Source: an uncultured Flavobacterium sp.
GTDB taxonomy: Bacteria > Bacteroidota > Bacteroidia > Flavobacteriales > Flavobacteriaceae
DNA length: 12,327 nucleotides
NCBI RefSeq assembly: GCF_937876455.1
Contig: NZ_CALFIG010000247.1
Span: forward strand, 1 to 12,327
Direction: 5' to 3'
The position numbers and the translations under genes are program-made. The notes under the pieces were generated by a model that did not search any database, was not told the DNA's origin, and saw only the letters and a program-made list of their open reading frames with translations. Of the stretch, positions 1 through 7,104 are shown piece by piece. The number at the start of each line of letters is the position of its first letter. Position 1 is the first letter of the stretch.

Positions 1-692
1 GTTTTTGAATCCACAGTCTGTTTTGAGACTACTACTTTAGACTTTAACTCTTTAACAGTTGGAATAATTAATTCTTCACCTACTTTTAGTTGATCATTAC
101 TTATTTGCGGATTGGCAGTTCGTAATTCATCTATTGAAATTTGATATTTTTTTGCAATAAAATAAAAAGATTCGCCGGACAAAATAATATGCTTAGTGGT
201 AGCTATATCTAGTTTTTGAGGTAGTTTTTTTTCTTCATTTTTAACTTCCTTTTTTTCCTCTTTTTTACTTTCTTTTTTAGGAATTTCTTTTTTTATTCCT
301 TTAGGCAAAGCCAATAACTCTCCCATTTGAATTTGATCATTGACAATATGTGGATTTGCATCTCGAAGCTTTTCAATGGAAATATTATATTTATCTGCAA
401 TAGTTGATAGAGATTCACCTGGTGCTATCATATGTGAAGGCCCTTTTGGAACAAATTTTTTCTTATCTAATTCCTTCTTTTTGGATTTTTTTGGAATCCG
501 CAATTCCATATCAAGTTGTAAAAGCCCTTTTGCTTGTGGATTTAAAGCTAATATTTCAGATTCTAATACATCGTATTTTTTTGCTATCGTATAAACAGAT
601 TCTCCTTTTACAACTATATGTTTAAAGGATTGCTGTGCAAAAGAATAGTTACAAATAAAAACTAAAAAAATAATAATGTACTTCAATTTCAT
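1..692 (-). CDS. Secreted protein with three LysM domains, C-terminus cut by window edge
   Basis: The reading frame starts with ATG at 692-690 and stays open to base 1, giving 230 visible residues with no stop. Residues 1-19 form a signal peptide: a short Lys-containing start, a hydrophobic core and an SFAQ cleavage region. Three LysM repeats follow at about 24-67, 87-130 and 168-211. Each has the family pattern of a GES or GESL turn, an IAxKY helix, an ANP or LNP turn and a final IP or LP. LysM domains bind the N-acetylglucosamine chains of peptidoglycan, so the protein probably acts in the periplasm or on the wall. Linker 131-165 is very rich in Lys and Glu. No catalytic domain is visible; one (peptidase, glucosaminidase or binding-protein type) could lie in the missing part, so I assign no enzymatic role. 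It lies downstream of acnB behind a terminator, so it probably has its own promoter. Confidence 0.85.
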   Translation of the reverse strand, partial: MKLKYIIIFLVFICNYSFAQQSFKHIVVKGESVYTIAKKYDVLESEILALNPQAKGLLQLDMELRIPKKSKKKELDKKKFVPKGPSHMIAPGESLSTIADKYNISIEKLRDANPHIVNDQIQMGELLALPKGIKKEIPKKESKKEEKKEVKNEEKKLPQKLDIATTKHIILSGESFYFIAKKYQISIDELRTANPQISNDQLKVGEELIIPTVKELKSKVVVSKQTVDSK

Positions 693-743
693 ATCGTGTG
701 TAATAGATAGATTTATATAAAGGCGTTGCAAGATAAAAAATAA

Positions 744-757
744 GGTATAATTATACC
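744..757. repeat. 14-bp perfect palindrome upstream of the LysM gene
   Basis: GGTATAATTATACC is a perfect inverted repeat of two 7-bp halves. It lies about 52 bp upstream of the LysM gene start, between that start and the acnB terminator. It could be an operator site. On the minus strand it is followed by a T-rich run, so it could also be a weak secondary terminator. A chance palindrome is possible in DNA this AT-rich. Confidence 0.35.
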
Positions 758-775
758 GTTGATTTAACAATATAT

Positions 776-807
776 TATAAAAAAGGCGGCTTTATTTTGG
801 CCGCCTG
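776..807 (-). terminator. Rho-independent terminator of acnB
   Basis: Arms GGCGGC (785-790) and GCCGCC (800-805) form a GC-rich 6-bp stem around a 9-nt loop, with one further A-T pair outside. In minus-strand reading the stem is followed directly by a run of T residues. It begins about 23 bases after the acnB stop codon and separates acnB from the LysM gene. Confidence 0.88.
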
Positions 808-829
808 AATTTATTTTTTGACTGATATT

Positions 830-3610
830 TTAATCAACCAATAACTTATGAGATGGCGCAAACTTAGTTAAGTTAATACCTTCTACTGCTTTTTTATACT
901 CTTCTATAGAAGGTGTTCTTCCTAAAATAGTAGACAATACTACTACTGGAGTTGAAGACAGCAACGATTCTCCTTTTTTCTCCGCAGAATCTTCAACAAC
1001 TCTACCTTGGAACAAACGAGTTGATGTTGCCATAACCGTATCTCCTTTTGCAGCTTTTTCTTGGTTACCCATACAAAGATTACATCCTGGACGCTCTAAA
1101 TACAACATGTTTTCATACTCCGTACGTGCTGCTGATTTTGGAGCATTATCATCAAATTCAAAACCTGAATATTTTTGTAACACTTCCCAATCGCCTTCTG
1201 CTTTCAATTCATCAACAATATTGTATGTTGGTGGTGCTACCACTAAAGGCGCTTTAAACTCCACTTTACCTTGTTGTTTCTCAATATTTTTAAGCATTTG
1301 AGCTAAGATTTTCATATCGCCTTTATGCACCATACAAGAACCTATAAACCCAAGATCAACCGTTTTTGTACCACCATAGAAAGAAAGTGGACGAATCGTA
1401 TCGTGCGTATAACGTTTGGAAACATCTTTATTATTGACATCTGGATCGGCAATCATTGGTTCATTAATCAAATCCAAATCTACCACTACTTCTGCATAAT
1501 ATTTAGCATTCGCATCTGGTCGTAACGCTGGTTTTGATCCTGATTTGATTTCAGTAATTCTATTGTTTGCTTTATTAATTAACCCTTGAAGTACTTGCTT
1601 GCTATTATCCATTCCTTTGTTAATCATGATTTGGATTCTAGCTTTTGCAATTTCAAGAGATTGTATTAAGGTTTCGTCTTCAGAAATACAAATAGACGCT
1701 TTTGCTTTCATTTCAGCAGACCAATCGGTAAATGTAAAAGCTTGGTCAGCAGTTAATGTTCCAATGTGCACCTCAATAATTCTACCTTGGAAAACATTTT
1801 CTCCTCCAAATTTATGTAGCATTTGTGCTTGAGTAGCATGCACTACATCACGGAAGTCCATATAGTCTTTCATGGTTCCTTTGAAAGTAACCTTCACTGA
1901 TTCTGGAATTGGCATAGACGCCTCACCTGTTGCTAAGGCTAAGGCTACAGTACCTGAATCGGCACCAAAAGCTACTCCTTTTGACATTCTTGTATGCGAA
2001 TCTCCTCCAATGATAATTGCCCAATCATCAACCGTAATATCATTCAATACTTTGTGAATAACATCTGTCATGGCAGGATAAACACCTTTTGGATCACGAG
2101 CGGTAATTAAACCAAAATCATTCATGAATTGCATCAATTTTGGAATATTTGCTTGTGCTTTTTTGTCCCAAACCGAAGCTGTATGACAACCTGATTGATA
2201 CGCTCCATCTACAATAGGCGAAATTACTGTAGCAGCCATCGATTCTAATTCTTGAGCAGTCATCAAACCTGTTGTATCTTGCGAACCTACAATATTGACT
2301 TGCACACGAACATCTGAACCAGCATGTAGCACTTTTCCAGGAGTTACACCCACTGCATTTTTGTTAAAAATCTTTTCAACTGCTGTAAGCCCTTGCCCTG
2401 GATTAGAAACTTCTTTAGAAGGAGCAAAAACTATAGGTGCCTGAATACCTAACGTCTGAGCAGCGAATGTTTGTATTTTTTTACCAAATACGATAGCATA
2501 AGAGCCACCTGCTTTGATAAATTCCATTTTTTGTGGCGTAAACGATTTTGAAATATCAATCAATTCTTTATCGCCATTATATAATTTTTTAGTTTTTGTA
2601 TTAATCGTTAGCACTGTTCCTGTAGCTACTGTATATACTTGCTCTAAAACAGACTCTCCATTTGCATCACGGACTAATTCCCCGTTAGCATCGGTTTTTT
2701 TAACCCAATTTTTTAAATCAATTCCTATACCTCCTGTTACATCAACAGTGGTAAGAAAAATAGGCGAGATTCCGTTAGTTCCACCCACAATAGGCGCAAT
2801 ATTTACAAAAGGTACATAAGGACTTGCTTGTTTACCTGTCCAAAGTGCTACGTTATTCACTCCTGACATTCTTGAAGAACCTACTCCCATAGTTCCTTTT
2901 TCGGCAATCAGCATCACGCTTTTATCAGGATGTTGAGCTTGAAGTACTTTAATCTCTTCTTGCGCTTGAGGCGTGATCATACATTTTCCATGCAATTCAC
3001 GATCTGAACGAGAGTGTGCTTGATTTCCTGGTGATAATAAATCGGTTGAAATATCTCCTTCTCCAGCAATAAACGTAACCACTTTAATTTCTTCTGGTAC
3101 TTCAGGCAATTTGGTAAAAAACTCTGCTTTAGCATAGCTTTCTAATATTTCCTTTGCAATGGCATTCCCTTTTGTATAAGCATCTTTCAAACGTGCCATA
3201 TCAGCATCATACAAATACACTTGCGTTTTAAGAACTGCTGCTGCTTCTTTTGCAATAGTTTCATCATTTCCTAATGCCAAATCCAAAAGTACTTCAATAG
3301 AAGGACCACCTTTCATATGAGACAATAATTCCAATGCGAAAGCAGGTGTAATTTCACTCACAACCTCTTGCTCTAGAATAATTTCTTTTAAGAATTTTGC
3401 TTTTTGTCCTGCCGCACTTGTGGTACCAGGCAACGTATTATAGATAAAAAAGTGCAGACACTCTTTTCTATTTGGGTTGTTTGCTTCTTTAATTTGAGCG
3501 ATAATTTCGCTTAACAATTCAGCACTATCAATTGGTTTTGGATGCAATCCTTGACCATTTCTTTCTTCAATTTCTTTAATATACGCTTTATAAAGATTTA
3601 ATTCATTCAT
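830..3610 (-). CDS. acnB: Aconitate hydratase B (bifunctional aconitase 2 / 2-methylisocitrate dehydratase)
   Basis: AcnB interconverts citrate and isocitrate through cis-aconitate in the TCA cycle, in the cytoplasm, using a [4Fe-4S] cluster; the family can also hydrate 2-methylaconitate. The 926-residue protein begins with the HEAT-like helical domain typical of AcnB rather than AcnA (about 1-160). The active-site segment with GGDSHTRMSKG lies near 535-545. The expected cluster ligands are Cys759 (in GFIGSC) and Cys843/Cys846 (in PGCNLC), corresponding to the three ligands of E. coli AcnB. It is about 60 residues longer than the 865-residue E. coli enzyme. About 25 of these lie between the first ligand and the CxxC pair, as in the long form I associate with Bacteroidota. 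The frame is intact. The gene stands alone: a terminator follows it, and a 348-bp gap separates it from the upstream MoxR gene. Confidence 0.97.
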   Translation of the reverse strand: MNELNLYKAYIKEIEERNGQGLHPKPIDSAELLSEIIAQIKEANNPNRKECLHFFIYNTLPGTTSAAGQKAKFLKEIILEQEVVSEITPAFALELLSHMKGGPSIEVLLDLALGNDETIAKEAAAVLKTQVYLYDADMARLKDAYTKGNAIAKEILESYAKAEFFTKLPEVPEEIKVVTFIAGEGDISTDLLSPGNQAHSRSDRELHGKCMITPQAQEEIKVLQAQHPDKSVMLIAEKGTMGVGSSRMSGVNNVALWTGKQASPYVPFVNIAPIVGGTNGISPIFLTTVDVTGGIGIDLKNWVKKTDANGELVRDANGESVLEQVYTVATGTVLTINTKTKKLYNGDKELIDISKSFTPQKMEFIKAGGSYAIVFGKKIQTFAAQTLGIQAPIVFAPSKEVSNPGQGLTAVEKIFNKNAVGVTPGKVLHAGSDVRVQVNIVGSQDTTGLMTAQELESMAATVISPIVDGAYQSGCHTASVWDKKAQANIPKLMQFMNDFGLITARDPKGVYPAMTDVIHKVLNDITVDDWAIIIGGDSHTRMSKGVAFGADSGTVALALATGEASMPIPESVKVTFKGTMKDYMDFRDVVHATQAQMLHKFGGENVFQGRIIEVHIGTLTADQAFTFTDWSAEMKAKASICISEDETLIQSLEIAKARIQIMINKGMDNSKQVLQGLINKANNRITEIKSGSKPALRPDANAKYYAEVVVDLDLINEPMIADPDVNNKDVSKRYTHDTIRPLSFYGGTKTVDLGFIGSCMVHKGDMKILAQMLKNIEKQQGKVEFKAPLVVAPPTYNIVDELKAEGDWEVLQKYSGFEFDDNAPKSAARTEYENMLYLERPGCNLCMGNQEKAAKGDTVMATSTRLFQGRVVEDSAEKKGESLLSSTPVVVLSTILGRTPSIEEYKKAVEGINLTKFAPSHKLLVD

Positions 3611-3641
3611 GGTAAAACAATTTAAATTGTATTTTATGATA

Positions 3642-3649
3642 CAAATTTA
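3642..3649 (-). promoter_or_regulatory. Candidate -7 box for acnB
   Basis: On the minus strand TAAATTTG matches the Bacteroidota -7 consensus TAnnTTTG. It lies about 32 bp upstream of the acnB ATG, which would leave a short 5' leader. No good TTTG -33 element is found at the usual distance; only TTTT stands 18 bp upstream. In such AT-rich DNA the match alone is weak. Confidence 0.4.
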
Positions 3650-3891
3650 ATTAATTCTATCGAAATTAAAAAATTTTTAATAAAATTACCTAATGAGGAA
3701 ATTATTATTTACAAATTTTACATTTAACTAAATTTAATTCAAAAAAAAAGTCATATTTAACTATTTATTTAAGAATTATTAATTTTTTAATCTTAAAATA
3801 CGAATTTCTAAAAAAAGGCGAGTTGTTTTTATTAAATCGGCAAAACAAAGACGTATTAAACAATTGATTTAGTGGGATAATGAATAAAAAA
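3650..3891. other. AT-rich intergenic stretch with nothing recognisable
   Basis: The 348-bp gap between acnB and the MoxR gene holds the acnB -7 box candidate at one end and the MoxR-operon terminator at the other. Between them I see only very AT-rich sequence with many A and T runs. There is no convincing open frame, no tRNA and no conserved structured RNA. Upstream regulatory sites for acnB could be here but are not identifiable by eye. Confidence 0.6.
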
Positions 3892-3931
3892 ATCCTAATC
3901 AACCTTAATATCTTACGATGATTGATTAGGA
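3885..3931 (-). terminator. Rho-independent terminator of the SurA/MoxR operon
   Basis: Arms TCCTAATCAA (3893-3902) and TTGATTAGGA (3922-3931) make a perfect 10-bp stem around a 19-nt loop. In minus-strand reading the stem is followed by a run of seven T residues. It begins 28 bases beyond the MoxR stop codon and closes the four-gene operon. Confidence 0.85.
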
Positions 3932-3958
3932 GTAAGAATTATTTTTAATTTATGGCTA

Positions 3959-4912
3959 TTAAAATAAATTTTCTATGATTGTTTCTTCAGTAATTCCTTC
4001 AGCATCAGCTCTATAATTTTTCACTATTCTGTGTCTTAATACACCTATTGCAACCGCTCGTACATCTTCAATATCAGGCGAATATTTACCATTCATAGCA
4101 GCATGTGCCTTAGCAGCTAATATTAAACTTTGAGACGCTCTTGGTCCAGCTCCCCAATCTAAATAACTTTTTACAAAATCTGCAGCTAAAGGATTCGTTG
4201 GGCGCGTCTTTGAAACTAAGCTTACAGCATATTCAATCACGTGATCGGTTACAGGAATTTTTCGAATTAAATTTTGATATTCAATAATTTCTTCGGCAGT
4301 GAATAACGGTAAAACTTCAGTTTTTTGTTCTGTTGTTGTGGTTTTCACTACCTGAACTTCTTCTTCAAACGAAGGGTATTCAAGTTTTACAGCAAACATA
4401 AATCGGTCTAACTGCGCTTCTGGAAGCGGATAAGTTCCTTCTTGTTCAATTGGATTTTGTGTAGCCAATACAAAAAATGGAAGTTCTAATTTATAATGAT
4501 GTCCTGCAACAGTAACTGATTTTTCCTGCATAGCTTCTAATAAAGCGGCTTGTGTTTTTGGGGGCGTACGGTTTATTTCGTCTGCTAGAATAATATTTGC
4601 AAAAACAGGTCCTTTTATAAACTTAAAATTTCGTGTTTCATCTAATATTTCACTTCCTAAAATATCGGAAGGCATTAAATCTGGTGTAAACTGTATGCGT
4701 TTAAAATGCAATCCTAACGCTTGTGAAATTGTATTTACCATTAATGTTTTGGCTAATCCAGGAACGCCAATGAGTAAAGCATGACCTCCTGAAAAAATAC
4801 TCAAAACAATTTGATTAACAACTTCATCTTGTCCTACAATAATCTTTGCAATTTCTTGCTTTAATAACTTTTGTTTTTGTACTAATTTTTCTAAAGCGGC
4901 TACGTCAGACAT
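3959..4912 (-). CDS. MoxR-type AAA+ ATPase
   Basis: MoxR proteins are AAA+ ATPases thought to act as chaperones that mature or activate partner complexes, often with VWA-domain proteins. At 317 residues this is a normal full-length member. Visible motifs are Walker A GVPGLAKT (49-56), Walker B ILADEI (108-113), the sensor-1 segment ATQNP (150-154), an arginine finger in LDRF (Arg170) and sensor 2 in GAGPRAS (Arg258). There is no signal peptide, so it acts in the cytoplasm. Its ATG is one base after the stop of the upstream SurA-like gene, so the two are very probably co-transcribed. Unlike many MoxR loci, no DUF58 or VWA gene follows; the operon ends at a strong terminator. The family is certain, but the substrate is unknown. 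The link to outer-membrane folding rests only on gene context. Confidence 0.95.
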   Translation of the reverse strand: MSDVAALEKLVQKQKLLKQEIAKIIVGQDEVVNQIVLSIFSGGHALLIGVPGLAKTLMVNTISQALGLHFKRIQFTPDLMPSDILGSEILDETRNFKFIKGPVFANIILADEINRTPPKTQAALLEAMQEKSVTVAGHHYKLELPFFVLATQNPIEQEGTYPLPEAQLDRFMFAVKLEYPSFEEEVQVVKTTTTEQKTEVLPLFTAEEIIEYQNLIRKIPVTDHVIEYAVSLVSKTRPTNPLAADFVKSYLDWGAGPRASQSLILAAKAHAAMNGKYSPDIEDVRAVAIGVLRHRIVKNYRADAEGITEETIIENLF

Positions 4913-4913
4913 G

Positions 4914-6296
4914 TTATTGTTTTTTTAACCAATTATTTGTAAATACACAATCTTTATATTCCCCGTTGATTTTTATATAATTTTTTTCAATGTTTTCTTC
5001 GGTCCATTTTGCAATGGTCTTATATTGTTTATCTGAAAGTGCTAATTCTTTTATCTTAATATAATCTGTTGAAAAATCTGCTTTGTGTTCTGCGGTTTTT
5101 TTAACCACTTTTAATATTTTGAAAAACTTAGCACCTTGACGTTCTTGATCTACAAAAACATTGGTCATTTGTCCTTCATTAAGTGTATTAATTTGATTGT
5201 AAAGGGCTGGATCTAATTTTGAAACCTCAAATTTAGGTTCTGATGTTCTAGGATTCAATAATAACCCACCATTATTTTTAGTGTCTTTATCATCAGAAGA
5301 AGACTTAGCCGCATCTTCAAAAGTAATTTCGCCACTTGCAATTTTAGCTCTTATAGCATCTATTTTTTCTTTAGCTTCTGAAACAGCTTTTGAAGATACT
5401 TTAGGGCTAATTACAATATGTCTTAATTCAATATCTTGTCCCATAATTTTATCTACCTGAATAATATGATAACCAAATTCCGTTTCAAATGGTTCTGATA
5501 TTTCTCCTTCATTTAATCGAAAAGCGACATCTTTAAATTCTTTGACAAATTGCGTTTTTTTGTTTATTTTATAATAACCCCCATTTGAACTTGAACCTGG
5601 ATCTTCAGAATAAATAACCGCTTTACTTGTAAAACTTGACGTACCATCTAAAATATCTTTTCTAATACCATTCAATTTATCAATAACAGCTTGTTTATCT
5701 TCTTTAGTAATGATAGGCTTAACAATTAGTTGAGCAATTTCAACTTCTGCGCCAATGGTAGGAATTTCGTCTTTAGGAATACCATTAAAAAATTGTTTTA
5801 CTTCCTCTGGTGTCACAGAAACCCCATCAATAATTTTTCGTTGCATTTGAGAAGTTAACTTGTTCATTTTGATAATATCAAAAAAATAAGCTTTAAAATC
5901 CTGTTCGTCTTTCTTTTTATAATATTCGTATAACTTTTCTTTAGAACCAATTTGTTCAACCATTGAATTAATTTGCTCATTCATAAAGCTAGTCACCTCT
6001 TCATCTGTTACTACAATACTATCTTGAATAGCCTGATGCGCATACAATTTATCTTCTAATTGCTTTCCTAACAGTTCACATCTGGTGATGTTTTTGGTGT
6101 CAATACCTTGCGATTGCATTTCTAAGTACATCAAATCTATATCTGAATCTAATACGATAAAATCACCTACTACAGCAGCAACTCCATCTACTTTTTGTTT
6201 CTTTTGTGCTGTGGCAACTAACGAAAATAGAATGATTAATAGGATAAGGTTTTGCTTATTTAAAAATTTCGAAATCATTGTCTTTAATGGCATCAT
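4914..6296 (-). CDS. SurA-like periplasmic peptidyl-prolyl isomerase / chaperone
   Basis: The 460-residue protein has a hydrophobic signal peptide ending near ATAQ (residue 31). A SurA N-terminal chaperone region follows (about 36-175), then two parvulin (rotamase) domains at about 182-283 and 289-400. The first has the typical YSEDPGSSSNGG and FETEFGYHIIQV segments; the second is recognised by LRHIVISP and a diverged NNGG segment. SurA-type proteins escort unfolded outer-membrane proteins through the periplasm. The start is ambiguous. ATG at 6296 or 6293 overlaps the upstream gene by about 40 nt, whereas ATG at 6278 (Met7) overlaps it by 23 nt and gives a more usual signal peptide; I slightly prefer 6278. 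Either overlap suggests translational coupling. The MoxR gene follows after one base. It is the closest to classical SurA of the three chaperone genes here. Confidence 0.92.
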   Translation of the reverse strand: MMPLKTMISKFLNKQNLILLIILFSLVATAQKKQKVDGVAAVVGDFIVLDSDIDLMYLEMQSQGIDTKNITRCELLGKQLEDKLYAHQAIQDSIVVTDEEVTSFMNEQINSMVEQIGSKEKLYEYYKKKDEQDFKAYFFDIIKMNKLTSQMQRKIIDGVSVTPEEVKQFFNGIPKDEIPTIGAEVEIAQLIVKPIITKEDKQAVIDKLNGIRKDILDGTSSFTSKAVIYSEDPGSSSNGGYYKINKKTQFVKEFKDVAFRLNEGEISEPFETEFGYHIIQVDKIMGQDIELRHIVISPKVSSKAVSEAKEKIDAIRAKIASGEITFEDAAKSSSDDKDTKNNGGLLLNPRTSEPKFEVSKLDPALYNQINTLNEGQMTNVFVDQERQGAKFFKILKVVKKTAEHKADFSTDYIKIKELALSDKQYKTIAKWTEENIEKNYIKINGEYKDCVFTNNWLKKQ

Positions 6297-7104
6297 TTGT
6301 TATTTCTTTTTGAATTTTGTTGATTAAATCTGTTTTTCTATTTTTTAATAATAGTTGTTTAATTATAGGCTTACAATACTGCAAAGGTAAGATGTTATTT
6401 TTATTTATCATATCTTTTACTTTGACTAACCAAACCGAACTTGAGTCTGAGTATTGAAAAGCCTTTCCTGCAATCATAAATTGAGCGCTATTTTCCTGAT
6501 TAATAAAAGGTAATTTTTCATACACTTGGTTACTATCAATCCATAAACTATCATTTAACGCATAACTTTTAAATTGTATGGCCTTTTTATGTAAATCTTG
6601 ACGGTCTTTTTTGGAAAATTTTAAAAATTTAGACTGTATAGCCGCTAGTTTAGACGAGCCTTTTACTAAATTAATAAAACGCATTTTTACTAATGGTTCT
6701 GTGGCTCTTAAATTGGTTTTATTTTTTTGATAATAATTTTCTATTTCTTGATCTGTAATTAATGTATCTACCTTTGTTTGAACTAGACCTTCCAAATAAG
6801 CTTTTGTATATAAATCTATTTTATATTGATTGATTAATACTTCAAATTCTTGTTGTTGTATTTTACTAATATTTTTTTCAGCTTTATGCATTAATAATTG
6901 CTGCGTTGCCCATCTTGTCATAAAATCTTTAACCAAGTTGATGCTGTCTTTTTTGGATGTTCCTGCCGGAACTAAATTTTGAATATCGGCCAGGTACAAG
7001 TACGTATCATTTACTCGAGCTATAGCAGCTGAATTATCTCTCTTTGATGTTTCAACACAACCCAACAAAAATATCATTCCAACTAAAACAACAATTCTCT
7101 TCAT
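6256..7104 (-). CDS. SurA-related lipoprotein lacking a parvulin domain
   Basis: Residues 1-16 form a lipoprotein signal peptide with lipobox LLGC, so Cys16 would be lipidated and the 282-residue protein anchored to a membrane on the periplasmic side. The rest resembles the helical chaperone part of SurA/PpiC proteins. A segment around 34-90 (RVNDTYLYLADIQNLV, then a helix with TRWATQQLL) matches the usual SurA N-terminal layout, and a C-terminal helix lies near 240-270. The GGxLG and FGYHI signatures of a parvulin domain are absent, so I infer chaperone or holdase activity without isomerase function. Its ATG follows the stop of the larger two-parvulin gene with no gap, and its 3' end overlaps the next SurA-like gene. 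It is therefore embedded in the chaperone operon. The assignment to the superfamily rests on weak similarity plus this context. Confidence 0.82.
   Translation of the reverse strand: MKRIVVLVGMIFLLGCVETSKRDNSAAIARVNDTYLYLADIQNLVPAGTSKKDSINLVKDFMTRWATQQLLMHKAEKNISKIQQQEFEVLINQYKIDLYTKAYLEGLVQTKVDTLITDQEIENYYQKNKTNLRATEPLVKMRFINLVKGSSKLAAIQSKFLKFSKKDRQDLHKKAIQFKSYALNDSLWIDSNQVYEKLPFINQENSAQFMIAGKAFQYSDSSSVWLVKVKDMINKNNILPLQYCKPIIKQLLLKNRKTDLINKIQKEITNDAIKDNDFEIFK

Noticed and set aside
340..625. Two overlapping plus-strand open frames of 73-84 codons
   Set aside because: They are antisense to the LysM gene, which has a signal peptide and three clear domains; the plus-strand translations show no family motif.
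1048..2819. Several plus-strand open frames of 61-101 codons
   Set aside because: All are antisense to acnB, whose full 926-residue frame is well supported.
3611..3958. Hidden small gene or RNA in the acnB-MoxR gap
   Set aside because: The stretch is almost pure A/T runs, with no sustained codon pattern and no stable structure apart from the terminator.
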